A stretch of DNA of 35,349 nucleotides from an uncultured Gemmiger sp. (GCA_944388125.1 CALXHO010000020.1:1-35349), one strand, 5' to 3'. Positions 22,790 to 31,315 are shown, counted from the first letter of the stretch. The notes: generated from the sequence alone by a model not told the origin. Numbers and translations are program-made.

Positions 22790-24244
22790 ATGGAATTGCA
22801 AAAACAAAAACTGAGCACATCCCTGCAGGAAAATCTTGCTTATCTGCAGCAGATGTTTGGCTCGTCATCGGATTTTTATACCAAACAGCTGACTTTGGGC
22901 CAAATTCCCTGTGCCATTGCATTGTTTACAGGGATTTCTTCGCCGGAAAAACTGTGGGTCATGGCCCTCGACGCACTGGAGAGATGCCCGGTGCCCACAA
23001 ACGACGGCACGCAGCTGCTGTCCTACCTGCTGACGCGCAGTGTCATCCCCGCCGAAAATTCTCCTGTGAAGGATACCACCGACCTGATCGAAAAATTGGC
23101 CAACGGTATGTCGGTGCTGCTGATTGACGGCTGCCCGGCCGCACTGGCGGTTTCTACCCAGGAGATGCCGCAGCGCTCCATCAGCCAGCCCAACGGGGAA
23201 GGGGACATCCGTGGCTCCCAGGAGGCATTTACCGAGCTTTTGCGCAACAACATTTCGCTGCTGCGGCGGCAGTTCCGCACCGGCAGCTTTGTGGCGGAGG
23301 TACACGCGGCACAGACCCACGCCAAGACCGAATACTGCCTGTGCTATGACCGGAAACTTGCTCCGCCTGAAATGATTGATACCCTGCGCCGGCGATTGCA
23401 GGAGGTACAGATTCCCGTGCTGCTGGACAGTGCCTATTTCGCCTCCTTCCTCAAGCAGGACAAGCTGAATCTGTTTCCGGCAGCCGCCTATACCGAGCGC
23501 CCGGCCACAGCCTGTGCCCGCCTGTGTGAGGGCAAGGCGGTGATTCTTGTTTCCGGCAGCCCTTATGCCATGGTGGTGCCGAGCTTTTTCAGCGAACACT
23601 TTGAGAGCCTGGATGATTACTCTTCCGGTGCCGTGTTTGCCGGCATGATCCGGATTCTCAAATATATTGCCTTTCTGCTGTCAGTGTTCGGGCCGGGGCT
23701 TTATGTGATGGCGGTGGAGTTTGCGCCGGAAACCATTCCCATCAAACTGCTGGCCAAACTGGCACAGGCGGAAGCGTCGACGCCGCTGCCTCTCATGCTG
23801 GAAATGCTGGGAGTGACACTGCTTTTGGAGATTGTGCGGGAAGCGGGCCTGCGCGCGCCCCAATCCATCAGCCATACCGTCAGTCTGGTGGGGGCGCTGA
23901 TTCTCGGGGAAACCGCCGTCTCGGCCGGAATCGTCAGTATCCCTGTGCTTACCATGGCGGCTGCCGCCACCGTAGCAACGCTGGCTGTACCCTCGCTGTA
24001 TGAGCAGTCAATTCTCTTCCGGTTCATCGTCATTGTGCTGGCAGGCGCTTTCGGGCTGCCGGGGCTTGCCGGAGGAGCAGTCATCATTCTGGCAATGGCC
24101 TGCGGTACGGAACCTTTTGGTTACGACTATCTCTTCCCGCTGATGCCCCTCGGCCGTGCGTCCTGGCGGGACGGCATCGTGCGGGCAATCTGGACCAGAC
24201 TGGCGGAGAAAGGATACGTGGTGGGCAAGGATGAAACGAGATAA
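22790..24244 (+). CDS. GerA-type spore germination receptor subunit A
   Basis: A 484-residue subunit A protein. The N-terminal ~285 residues are a soluble domain with family motifs: FYTKQLTLGQIPCAIALFTGISSPEKL, VSVLLIDGCPAALAVST, RSISQPNGEGDIRGSQEAFTELLRNNISLLRR (close to the canonical RxxxEPxxExxxRGPREGF) and LAPPEMIDTLRRRL. Membrane segments follow from about residue 290. Subunit A proteins form the germinant-gated channel in the spore inner membrane. ATG 22790 has an AGGAGAGGGG site. It overlaps the next gene by 14 bp. Presence suggests sporulation ability or descent from a spore-former; the window alone does not show that spores form. Confidence 0.94.
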   Translation: MELQKQKLSTSLQENLAYLQQMFGSSSDFYTKQLTLGQIPCAIALFTGISSPEKLWVMALDALERCPVPTNDGTQLLSYLLTRSVIPAENSPVKDTTDLIEKLANGMSVLLIDGCPAALAVSTQEMPQRSISQPNGEGDIRGSQEAFTELLRNNISLLRRQFRTGSFVAEVHAAQTHAKTEYCLCYDRKLAPPEMIDTLRRRLQEVQIPVLLDSAYFASFLKQDKLNLFPAAAYTERPATACARLCEGKAVILVSGSPYAMVVPSFFSEHFESLDDYSSGAVFAGMIRILKYIAFLLSVFGPGLYVMAVEFAPETIPIKLLAKLAQAEASTPLPLMLEMLGVTLLLEIVREAGLRAPQSISHTVSLVGALILGETAVSAGIVSIPVLTMAAAATVATLAVPSLYEQSILFRFIVIVLAGAFGLPGLAGGAVIILAMACGTEPFGYDYLFPLMPLGRASWRDGIVRAIWTRLAEKGYVVGKDETR

Positions 24245-25235
24245 CCCGAGTCTGTATGGGGCGCTTCAGCTGGGACTGCTTGTCAATGTTCTGCTGCGGG
24301 CCCAGACGCTGTTCTGGACAAGGGAGGGGCTGGCTACTTTGCTCTCGGGAATTCTGGTGACCGCTGCCGTCGGCCTTGTCTTTGCCAGAACCTGGCCCTT
24401 GGCGCAATGCCTGGCCCTGCGCTGCGGATTCATTGCGCTGCTGCTGGCGGGGTCTGGGCTGGATATTCTGAGTCTGTGGCAGTTGTATTCGGCGGTTTAT
24501 CCCGATGTGGTCAATCTCTTCGGCATCTGCCTGACCGTTCTGATTCCGGTGGCGTATTTGCGCCGGGTATCGGCCATTGCACAGACGGCCAACGTGGTGC
24601 TGGGCCTGCTGCTTGTCGCCTGTGTGATTCTGGTGCTTTCGGTGGCGGAGCGGCTGCGCATCTGCAATTTGCAGATGGCTGCAATGGGGGAGGCGGACTG
24701 TCTGGATGCCATGCGGGCGCAGTGTACGCTGTACCCGGAATTGCTGTTGCCTGCCCTCTGGCCGGACCATGAAAAGCGCGGCACGCACACAGTACTTCGC
24801 CTGGCGGCTTTTGGCGCAGTGTTCAACATCGGGGTGCATCTGCTTTTGGAGCTGTTTTTCGGGGCAGCTATGCCGGATGCCAGGAACCCTCTGCATCAGG
24901 CGGCCCGGTGCGGTGCACTGTCGGTTTTTGACCGGCTGGAATGGCTCCAGCTCATTGTGTGGACAATGGCAGTGTCCGTCAAACTGGCATTGCATCTGTA
25001 TGCCGTCACCCGGCTGGCAGATGCGCCGCGCACAACGGAAAACAGTCTGACCGCCATGCCGTTTTTTGCCGGATATGCGGCGGTTCTTCTGTTCCTTTGT
25101 GCCGTTGCGCGGAACTGGGATTTCGCAGTAATGTCACAGTGGAGAAATGTTGCGGCGTGGGGTTTTGCCGCGGCAGTTGCCGGGATAGGAGGGATACGAT
25201 GGCTGACAGGATTTGCCGCGCCAAAAAAAGCCTGA
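24231..25235 (+). CDS. GerAB-like germination receptor membrane subunit (reduced)
   Basis: A 334-residue protein with about ten hydrophobic helices, typical of GerAB/EndospP-like permeases of the amino-acid transporter superfamily. Its place, directly after subunit A with a 14-bp overlap, supports this. It is shorter than the usual ~365 residues. It lacks an obvious early glycine-rich motif of canonical GerAB, so divergence is marked. ATG 24231 follows a GGGCAAGG stretch. It overlaps the downstream lipoprotein gene by 37 bp. The subunit would recognise the germinant; the ligand is unknown. Confidence 0.78.
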   Translation: MKRDNPSLYGALQLGLLVNVLLRAQTLFWTREGLATLLSGILVTAAVGLVFARTWPLAQCLALRCGFIALLLAGSGLDILSLWQLYSAVYPDVVNLFGICLTVLIPVAYLRRVSAIAQTANVVLGLLLVACVILVLSVAERLRICNLQMAAMGEADCLDAMRAQCTLYPELLLPALWPDHEKRGTHTVLRLAAFGAVFNIGVHLLLELFFGAAMPDARNPLHQAARCGALSVFDRLEWLQLIVWTMAVSVKLALHLYAVTRLADAPRTTENSLTAMPFFAGYAAVLLFLCAVARNWDFAVMSQWRNVAAWGFAAAVAGIGGIRWLTGFAAPKKA

Positions 25236-26158
25236 TCCTTGCAGTGGCGGTATTGCTGCTGACTGGCTGTGCCGGACGGCCGTTGATTGAACGGGAAATT
25301 GTCCGCGCCATCTTTTTTGCACGGGAGGACGGGAAGGAACACGCTGTACTTCTGCTGCAGAACCAGGAAAGCGAGGATTCCTCCGATTATGAGGTTGCCT
25401 CCGGGGAGGGAGACAGCGCTGCACAGGCGCTGGCGGATGCAGCTGAGAGCCTGGATGGAGTAATGTTTTATGGATTGACCGACCTTGTGACACTGCCGGC
25501 AGACTGTGATTGGGAACAACTGCAGGAATTTGCCTCGCTGCTGTATGAGACGGCTCAGCCGTCGCCGGAGATCACGCTGTTTGTGATGGACAGCCGTACA
25601 CGGGATAACCTGGAGCAGACGGCAGGAGATCTCTATGATGAGATGCAGGCCGTCGAGAAAAAGTACCGGATCAGCTGCGGGCTGGAATCGGTGCTGAGCC
25701 AGGCAAATCAGGCAATCCTCCCGTGCTGGCAGGAAACAGGATACGGGATTGCAGTTCTGAGGGCAGGAGCGCCGCCGCTCCGGTACGTGGAGCCGGTCCG
25801 TGCCCAGCTGGCGGCGGTTTTGTGCGGGCAGAGCAGAAAGCTGGAGTTTGTCTTTTCCGATGGCAGCATTTCCTGTACGGCGGGGGCAACCGTTTTGTTT
25901 CATGCCCTGCGTGATCGGACACAGGTGATTCTGCGCCTGCAGGATGCCAGTCTTTCGTCGTTGACCCAGGATATACCAAACGAAGAACAGACCCTCCGCC
26001 GGTTGCTTTCGGCGGAGCTGGAAGATGCCTTTGCCCAGTTGTGCGCCGATACCCGGGCAATCGGAGCAGACCCGTTCCGCCTGGGATTCTGGCAGGCGTG
26101 TCTGCAGGGAGCGCCGGGAAACGATCTGCCTGCGGAGCTGGTTGTGGAATACGCCTGA
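25199..26158 (+). CDS. GerAC-like germination receptor lipoprotein (reduced)
   Basis: A 319-residue lipoprotein with a basic N-terminus, hydrophobic helix and lipobox LLTGC (C24). The text that follows (RPLIEREIVRAIFFARED) is the GerAC-type opening, where the usual form is RE-x-x-x-x-x-IV-x-A-x-G-x-D. It is well below the usual 370-400 residues and lacks easily seen later motifs, so it may be a diverged or degraded subunit C. ATG 25199 has an AGGAGGG site six bases upstream. It lies in the expected third position of the A-B-C operon. A terminator follows within ~25 bp. Confidence 0.75.
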   Translation: MADRICRAKKSLILAVAVLLLTGCAGRPLIEREIVRAIFFAREDGKEHAVLLLQNQESEDSSDYEVASGEGDSAAQALADAAESLDGVMFYGLTDLVTLPADCDWEQLQEFASLLYETAQPSPEITLFVMDSRTRDNLEQTAGDLYDEMQAVEKKYRISCGLESVLSQANQAILPCWQETGYGIAVLRAGAPPLRYVEPVRAQLAAVLCGQSRKLEFVFSDGSISCTAGATVLFHALRDRTQVILRLQDASLSSLTQDIPNEEQTLRRLLSAELEDAFAQLCADTRAIGADPFRLGFWQACLQGAPGNDLPAELVVEYA

Positions 26159-26180
26159 TCGTTGCAGGATCATACAAGAA

Positions 26181-26224
26181 AAATCCCGCAGCAGTCCATT
26201 GAAACGGGACTGCTGCGGGATTTT
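26181..26224. terminator. Bidirectional Rho-independent terminator
   Basis: AAATCCCGCAGCAGTCC (26181-26197) pairs with GGACTGCTGCGGGATTT (26207-26223) across a 9-base loop. The flanking A tract on the left and T tract on the right let it end both the gerA-like operon (plus) and the DHHW gene (minus). Confidence 0.9.
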
Positions 26225-26242
26225 GCATGTTGCCGGAAGAGG

Positions 26243-27436
26243 TCACGAACCGTTGGAAAGCGACGATGGCCGGTTCAGATAAATGACCTTGGTATCGGTC
26301 AGGAAGGTCTGGAAGTTGTAGAGGACCAGGATCTGGTCGTACCCCTCCTGTTCGATGATGGAATCGGGGCCGAAGGAGTAGTTGCGGAAATCGATCACGC
26401 CGATCTTGGCATAGTTGGCGGTGAGGTAAGGCACAAAACTGTTGGCATAACTGTCCTTGATGACCAGGATGGAGCCTTCTCCGTCCCCTTCAATTACCGA
26501 GTACCCGTTGTTGCCGCCCAAAAAGGCGGCGTATTTGTCGCGGGTATCGAACTTTGCAGTGTCGATCATGTTGGCGGTCTCAGCCGTGCTGAAATCGGCC
26601 TCGCCGTTGACCTGATATACCGTCATGGGATTGTCCAGCGGATAATAGGTGATGGTATCCGGCTCCACGTTCCAGAACCTGGTGGAGGAATAGTGTGTGC
26701 CGTAAAAGTCCGGAACCTCCACAGCCTCGTGGGCGGAAAGGTCAAAGGTCGTCAGCCCTTTCAGTGCGCAGAACTGCTGGTAGGCCAGGTATGCACCATG
26801 GGTCGTCCAGTGGTGATCGGTGCGGTAATAGAGGTAGTCCTCCTTGGCGGCGGTGTAGACGGGACGCAGATCAATCACACTGGCCGAGGGGGAGACTGCT
26901 GCAAAAATATCATCCAGCATAGAGTTCTCATCCACCATGGGGGCGGCAAAGGGGAGCTCCTCCGGATAGATCACACTGGCCGAAGGAGCCAGCAGAAAGG
27001 TGACACGCCCTGGGTAGCGGGTTCCGAACTCTGCCACAGCCTTGACGTTTTTGTCAAGCTGCTTGGTATCGGGGGTGCCGAAGTTCTTGGTGAACATCCA
27101 GTGATCCTTGCCCAGCAGGATGCCATTCTGTTCGACTTTCTGCAGGCACAGGGCGTTGAAGTCGCTCTGCAGATCGATCCAGCCATCACGGAAGGCAACC
27201 TGATCCTGGACGTAGGAGGAAAAATCTTCAAACAGATCGCCGCTGAACAGCGCGTTCCAGCTGAAGGAAGGCAGCTGGGCAAGTTTGCGGTTTTCCAGCT
27301 CGGACAAGGTCCGTTTCGGCCAGAAAACATTCAGGACCGAAAAACCGAACAGCAGTGCAAAGAACAGGATCAGCGAGGCATACCCGACGATTCCCCGGGA
27401 TTTCTTGCCCTTTGCGGCATGATAGGTTTCTTTCAT
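26243..27436 (-). CDS. DHHW-family protein (AlgX/AlgJ-like accessory of MBOAT acyltransferase)
   Basis: A 397-residue membrane-anchored protein. One N-terminal TM helix (about residues 15-36, GIVGYASLILFFALLFGFSV) is followed by an external domain. Motifs are SELENRKLAQLPSFSW, the DHHW box in YYRTDHHWTTHGAYLAYQQF, and a late IVKDSYANSFVPYL segment; together these recall the SGNH-like Asp-His and Ser residues of AlgJ/AlgX acetyltransferases. The gene follows the MBOAT gene by 16 bp, and the pair probably modifies a cell-wall or surface polysaccharide. ATG 27436 has a GGAGGTG site; the frame runs on to 27493 inside the MBOAT gene. The acceptor polymer is unknown. Confidence 0.9.
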   Translation of the reverse strand: MKETYHAAKGKKSRGIVGYASLILFFALLFGFSVLNVFWPKRTLSELENRKLAQLPSFSWNALFSGDLFEDFSSYVQDQVAFRDGWIDLQSDFNALCLQKVEQNGILLGKDHWMFTKNFGTPDTKQLDKNVKAVAEFGTRYPGRVTFLLAPSASVIYPEELPFAAPMVDENSMLDDIFAAVSPSASVIDLRPVYTAAKEDYLYYRTDHHWTTHGAYLAYQQFCALKGLTTFDLSAHEAVEVPDFYGTHYSSTRFWNVEPDTITYYPLDNPMTVYQVNGEADFSTAETANMIDTAKFDTRDKYAAFLGGNNGYSVIEGDGEGSILVIKDSYANSFVPYLTANYAKIGVIDFRNYSFGPDSIIEQEGYDQILVLYNFQTFLTDTKVIYLNRPSSLSNGS

Positions 27437-27452
27437 CGCGATGCACCTCCTG

Positions 27453-28850
27453 TCAGAACTGTGCGTACAGCGGCGTGTTGTTGGTTGCGGCAATGATGAA
27501 CGCCGTCGAGAGGATCATCACGGCAGCAAGGAGCGCCAGCCGAGCGGGAGTGTGCCGCTTGGCCCACTGCCAGATTTTGCCGGGCAGGGCCGTGGAGCAG
27601 AAGATGGACACGATCAACAGGACCCCGTAATTGCGCAGATAATACAGAGGCGAGATGCCGCCCTGCGGCAGGAAAAGACGGCTCATCAAAAGCGGCAGGG
27701 GAGCCCCCTCGACATCCGCAGTGAAAATGCCCCAGCCCAACACGACAAAGAACAGTGTGTAAATGTGGGGCCAGATCCGGCCTTTTTTGAGATACCTGAG
27801 CAGGAAGGTCTTTTCCAGCGTCAGCAGGACGAAGTAGTAAAGGCCCCAGCAGATGAAATTCCAGTTCGCACCGTGCCAGATGCCCGTCATCGCCCAGACG
27901 ACGAACATATTGAAGATTTGCCGCGGCAGCCCCAGGCGGTTGCCGCCCAGAGGAATATAGACGTAATCCCGGAACCACGACGAAAGGGAAATGTGCCACC
28001 GGCGCCAGAATTCGGTGATGCTGGCGGAGATATAGGGCAGATCGAAGTTGGCAGGGCAGTCAAAGCCCATCATTTTACTCAGCCCGTTGCTGATCTCGGA
28101 GTAGCCGGCAAAGTCAAAATACAGCTGCAGGGAGTAGGCAATGATCCCCAGCCAGGCCAGCGGCGTCGATACGTTGGCAAGGCCGATCTCCGGGGAGAGA
28201 AGATCCGTCCACAGGGCGCCTATGGAATCGGCAATGATGACCTTCTTTGCCATGCCAAAGACAAGCATCTCAGCGCCTTCCTGGATCTGGCGGGCGTTAT
28301 ACCGGCCTTTGTAGGTGTGCAGTGCAGGAGCCAGGTCGCGGTATTTCACGATGGGACCGACCAGCAGCTGAGGGTACATGACCACATAAGCGGCAAAGGT
28401 GATGGGGTTGCGCTCGGCACGGATCTTGCCGGTATAGATGTCAGCCACATAGCTGATGAGCTTGAACGTGTAATAGCTGATGCCCAGGGGCAGGACATCC
28501 AGGAAGGAGAGCTCATTCAGATTGCCGGAGGCAATTTGATTGATTGTGTCAATCAGGAAGTTGGTGTACTTGAAGAAAATCAGGGCGCCCAGTGTGACGA
28601 GGATGGGGATCGCCAGCCAGAGTGCACGGATCTTGCTGCGGTTGTCCCAGTGATCGATGAGCAAACCGAACAGGTAGTTGACCAGCACCAGAATCAGAAT
28701 GAGCGGCAGAAACCGTGTGCCGGAGCAGCAGAAGAAGATCAGGCTCTCAATCAGCAGCACCGCATTTTTCAGGCGGCCGGGCACTGCATAATACAAGAGC
28801 AGCGCCACCGGCAAGAAGCAGAACAAAAACACGACGCTGTTAAAAACCAC
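27453..28850 (-). CDS. MBOAT-family O-acyltransferase (AlgI/DltB-like)
   Basis: A 465-residue polytopic protein of the membrane-bound O-acyltransferase family. Key pieces are LPLGISYYTFKLISYVADIYTGKI, VVMYPQLLVGPIVKYRDL, YSLQLYFDFAGYSEISNGLSKMMGF, ITEFWRRWHISLSSWFRDYVYIPLGGNR and MTGIWHGANWNFICWGLYY; the histidine in the last is the MBOAT active-site residue. Such proteins move an acyl group across the membrane for O-acylation of polysaccharide, with the downstream DHHW protein as partner. The start is GTG at 28850, with AAGGGGGG six bases upstream. The DUF4358 gene lies 163 bp upstream, beyond a terminator-like hairpin. Confidence 0.95.
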   Translation of the reverse strand: MVFNSVVFLFCFLPVALLLYYAVPGRLKNAVLLIESLIFFCCSGTRFLPLILILVLVNYLFGLLIDHWDNRSKIRALWLAIPILVTLGALIFFKYTNFLIDTINQIASGNLNELSFLDVLPLGISYYTFKLISYVADIYTGKIRAERNPITFAAYVVMYPQLLVGPIVKYRDLAPALHTYKGRYNARQIQEGAEMLVFGMAKKVIIADSIGALWTDLLSPEIGLANVSTPLAWLGIIAYSLQLYFDFAGYSEISNGLSKMMGFDCPANFDLPYISASITEFWRRWHISLSSWFRDYVYIPLGGNRLGLPRQIFNMFVVWAMTGIWHGANWNFICWGLYYFVLLTLEKTFLLRYLKKGRIWPHIYTLFFVVLGWGIFTADVEGAPLPLLMSRLFLPQGGISPLYYLRNYGVLLIVSIFCSTALPGKIWQWAKRHTPARLALLAAVMILSTAFIIAATNNTPLYAQF

Positions 28851-28921
28851 ACGAAGCCCCCCTTAAGGCATGCCGGGTACTGAACGGATAGCTCGTCCGC
28901 CAATACCGGATTTAATCGAAA

Positions 28922-28951
28922 GGCCGTTACCCGATAAAGAGGGTAGCGGCC
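28922..28951 (-). terminator. Terminator-like hairpin after the DUF4358 gene
   Basis: Read leftward, GGCCGCTACCC (28951-28941) pairs with GGGTAACGGCC (28932-28922) with one mismatch and is followed by TTTCG. A second small hairpin (CAGGCG/CGCCTG, 28964-28979) precedes it. The T tract is short, so some read-through into the MBOAT gene is possible. Confidence 0.5.
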
Positions 28952-29013
28952 AATCGGAACAGACAGGCGAAACCGCCTGCCGGATGAATTTGTGACGGGT
29001 AAAACAGAGCAGA

Positions 29014-29610
29014 TCAGGCCAGCGCGTTGTTGATTGCAGTATCGATATCCGCATAATCGGGGCCGTCGATGCTGGCAATGACCATGACGACGATGTTGCC
29101 CTTGGAGACGATACGGGCGTCTTCCGCCTTGGCAACCTTGTCAGCGAATTCCACATAAAGGGTGCTGGTCATGCTGTCGCGATAAGCCTCCAGCTCTTCC
29201 AGAACGGTATCCATGGTGCCGTCCTTGACCTGCGCCACAAACACAAGTCCGCAGTCGGACTGGGTGTTGGTGACGTCACCGCGGAAGTCCACCAGGTTGT
29301 CCGGGGTCATGTTCATATTGAATTCAACGTCATCGGCGGTGATGGTGCGGGGGTTGTTGATGGGGTTGACTTCCTCCAGAGCAGCGACGATGGACTCCAG
29401 CTTGGCAGTGTCGGCTTCAGCGGCGGAAGTGTCGCTTTCCTGGGAAGATGCTTCAGAGGAAGAGGAGTCGGGCGTGGTGGATTCCTCAGTGGTCTGGGAA
29501 GTGCTGGAGGAAGAGTCCTGGGCCGCGGAAGAAGACTCATCCTTGGAGCAGGCAGCGAACATCATGGCACACAGCGAAAGTGCGCACAGCATGCAGATCA
29601 GTTTTTTCAT
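29014..29610 (-). CDS. DUF4358-type secreted lipoprotein
   Basis: A 198-residue lipoprotein. The signal peptide ends in a lipobox MFAAC (C21). A Ser/Thr/Glu-rich linker occupies about residues 24-70. The globular part opens ITADDVEFNMNMTPDNLVDF and closes ARIVSKGNIVVMVIASIDGPD. This matches DUF4358 proteins, which often sit next to MBOAT/DHHW genes in Firmicutes. It probably faces the outside of the membrane and works with the acylation pair. ATG 29610 has a GGAGGG site and is preferred over the upstream start at 29631. Confidence 0.82.
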   Translation of the reverse strand: MKKLICMLCALSLCAMMFAACSKDESSSAAQDSSSSTSQTTEESTTPDSSSSEASSQESDTSAAEADTAKLESIVAALEEVNPINNPRTITADDVEFNMNMTPDNLVDFRGDVTNTQSDCGLVFVAQVKDGTMDTVLEELEAYRDSMTSTLYVEFADKVAKAEDARIVSKGNIVVMVIASIDGPDYADIDTAINNALA

Positions 29611-29731
29611 ATGGGATTCCCTCCGATACAATAGACGTGTTATGTGACAGAAATTCGTCCCAAATATCCGCCGTCAATGGGCTGACAAGGGGACAAAAGT
29701 TGGATGATACCTTATACATGGGTTACTATAT

Positions 29732-29760
29732 AAGATACACTATTTTGCCCCTTTTTTCAA
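29732..29760 (-). promoter_or_regulatory. Possible promoter of the DUF4358 gene
   Basis: Read leftward, TTGAAA (29760-29755), a 17-bp spacer and TATCTT (29737-29732) predict a start near 29725 and a leader of about 115 bases. Confidence 0.45.
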
Positions 29761-29820
29761 GTCCCGACACATGTAAAATCATCGCAGGAAAAACGCGTCT
29801 GTGCGCCGAAACGACACGCC

Positions 29821-29849
29821 TTGACAAGGCGGTACAACGGATTTAGAAT
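29821..29849 (+). promoter_or_regulatory. Promoter of the Gx-transporter-family gene
   Basis: A perfect TTGACA (29821-29826), a 17-bp spacer and TAGAAT (29844-29849) predict a start near 29856, about 24 bases before the TTG start codon. Confidence 0.75.
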
Positions 29850-29879
29850 GCAGAGAGAAAAGAAAAGGAGGGCAGAAAT

Positions 29880-30425
29880 TTGCGCAATAACAAGAGTCGC
29901 CGCGCCGCGTTGATGGGAATGCTGTTTGCCCTGGCCATCGTACTGTCTTTCGTTGAATCGTTGATTACACCGCTGCTGGGACTAATGCCGGCAATCAAAC
30001 TGGGGCTTTCCAACATTGTGGTCATGTATGCACTGCTGTTTTTGCCAAAGCGCTATGCGGCAGCCCTGGTGCTGCTCAAGGCACTGTTTGCCTTTTTGAC
30101 GCGGGGAGCAACGGCCGGGCTGCTGTCCCTGATGGGCGGTGGGCTCTCCTTCCTGGTGCTGTGTCTGCTTCTGTGCCTGCCGGGGACACTGAGCGGATAT
30201 GTGTTTTCCGCCTGCGGTGCCCTGGCGCATAATCTGGGCCAGCTGGCAGGTGCGGCCGTCATTCTGTCCAGCAGTGCAGCGCTTGCCTATTCTCCCATAC
30301 TTATGATAGCAGGTCTTATTGTGGGAGGAATCACCTGGATGCTGCTGAGGGCCCTTCTTCCTTATTTTAAACATATTTCCGCAGAAAATACAGGCGGGGG
30401 AGAGAAGTGGAAAAAATTAAGATAA
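29880..30425 (+). CDS. Gx transporter family protein (heptaprenyl diphosphate synthase component I-like)
   Basis: A 181-residue membrane protein with five to six hydrophobic helices. It has the family opening RRAALMGMLFALAIVLSFVESLITPLLGLMPAIKLGLSNIVVMYALLF and the GATAGLLSLMGGGLSFLV segment. Although the family was first named as a heptaprenyl diphosphate synthase component, its fold and glycine-rich helices resemble ECF-type S components. A solute-uptake role is possible. The start is TTG at 29880, set by an AAGGAGGG site at 29865-29872. The C-terminal tail is short and basic. It ends just upstream of the rubrerythrin promoter. Confidence 0.85.
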   Translation: MRNNKSRRAALMGMLFALAIVLSFVESLITPLLGLMPAIKLGLSNIVVMYALLFLPKRYAAALVLLKALFAFLTRGATAGLLSLMGGGLSFLVLCLLLCLPGTLSGYVFSACGALAHNLGQLAGAAVILSSSAALAYSPILMIAGLIVGGITWMLLRALLPYFKHISAENTGGGEKWKKLR

Positions 30426-30433
30426 AATCTTAA
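30417..30433. promoter_or_regulatory. 17-bp perfect palindrome upstream of the rubrerythrin promoter
   Basis: TTAAGAT-AAA-ATCTTAA overlaps the stop of the preceding gene and is centred about 62 bp upstream of the predicted rubrerythrin start. Its 7-3-7 layout differs from the 7-1-7 PerR box. It may be an activator site, or chance AT-rich symmetry. Confidence 0.35.
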
Positions 30434-30451
30434 AAAATTTGAAAAAGGATG

Positions 30452-30480
30452 TTGACAGATGCCGGATGTGGGAGTATACT
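30452..30480 (+). promoter_or_regulatory. Strong promoter of the rubrerythrin gene
   Basis: TTGACA (30452-30457), a 17-bp spacer and TATACT (30475-30480) predict a start near 30487. This is the closest match to consensus in the window. Confidence 0.85.
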
Positions 30481-30562
30481 TGAGTCATGGCAAATGCTGT
30501 ATGCCAAGCTGCAGAAAGACCTGCGGCTTACCCAAAATATATCACTTCAGGAGGATACGATT

Positions 30563-31102
30563 ATGACCAAATATGTCTGCACCGTCTGCGGCTATATTGC
30601 CGAGGGTTCCATCCCTGAGTTCTGCCCCGTCTGCAAGGCTCCCGCTTCCAAGTTCATCGAGAAGAAGGACAACACCTACGTCACCGAGCATGTTGTCGGC
30701 ATTGCCAAGGACGCTCCCGAGGAGATCATCCAGGGCCTGCGCGAGAACTTCAACGGTGAGTGCAGCGAAGTCGGCATGTACCTGGCCATGAGCCGCGTTG
30801 CTGATCGCGAGGGCTACCCCGAGATCGCCGAGGCCTGGAAGCGCTATGCTTTCGAGGAGGCTGAGCATGCTTCCAAGTTCGCTGAGCTGCTGGGTGAGGT
30901 CCTGACCGACAGCACCGAGAAGAACCTGCGTATGCGTGTTGACGCCGAGTGCGGCGCCTGCGCCGGCAAGATGGACATCGCCAAGAAGGCAAAGGAGCTG
31001 GGCCTGGATGCCATCCATGACACCGTTCACGAGATGGCCAAGGACGAGGCTCGCCATGGCCGCGGCATGCAGGGCCTGCTGGACCGCTACTTCAAGGGCT
31101 GA
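30563..31102 (+). CDS. Reverse rubrerythrin (N-terminal rubredoxin domain)
   Basis: A 179-residue peroxide-reducing protein. The rubredoxin domain comes first (CTVCGY and CPVCKA, residues 6-27), then the ferritin-like four-helix domain. In the latter, glutamate and histidine ligands of the diiron site are seen in [30 protein letters not shown] and [17 protein letters not shown]. This order is the mark of reverse rubrerythrin from Clostridia, which reduces H2O2 and also O2 with electrons from NADH-linked reductases. An AGGAGG site precedes ATG 30563. Strong promoter and codon bias suggest very high expression. It stands alone between its promoter and a perfect terminator. Confidence 0.95.
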   Translation: MTKYVCTVCGYIAEGSIPEFCPVCKAPASKFIEKKDNTYVTEHVVGIAKDAPEEIIQGLRENFNGECSEVGMYLAMSRVADREGYPEIAEAWKRYAFEEAEHASKFAELLGEVLTDSTEKNLRMRVDAECGACAGKMDIAKKAKELGLDAIHDTVHEMAKDEARHGRGMQGLLDRYFKG

Positions 31103-31159
31103 TTTCCGGCAGAGTTAAAGAGCAAGAACCGTTTGGGACAGTTGTGTCCTGACGGGTAG

Positions 31160-31204
31160 AGAAGAGGCGGCAGCCGAAAGGCTGCCGCCTCTTCTGCTCC
31201 TTTT
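31160..31204 (+). terminator. Strong Rho-independent terminator of the rubrerythrin gene
   Basis: A perfect 16-bp stem, AGAAGAGGCGGCAGCC (31160-31175) and its complement (31180-31195), around a GAAA tetraloop, followed by GCTCCTTTT. Confidence 0.9.
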
Positions 31205-31246
31205 CAGAATTTACATTCCCCGGACAGCGGCAGCGCCTCCCGTATC

Positions 31247-31276
31247 TTGCGGAAAATGCGCAAACCATGGTACAAT
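31247..31276 (+). promoter_or_regulatory. Promoter of the small membrane-protein gene
   Basis: TTGCGG (31247-31252), an 18-bp spacer and TACAAT (31271-31276) predict a start near 31283, about 33 bases before the ATG. Confidence 0.5.
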
Positions 31277-31315
31277 GTGAGCAATGAAAAGCCAAAAAGA
31301 ACGGGAGGCGCAACC

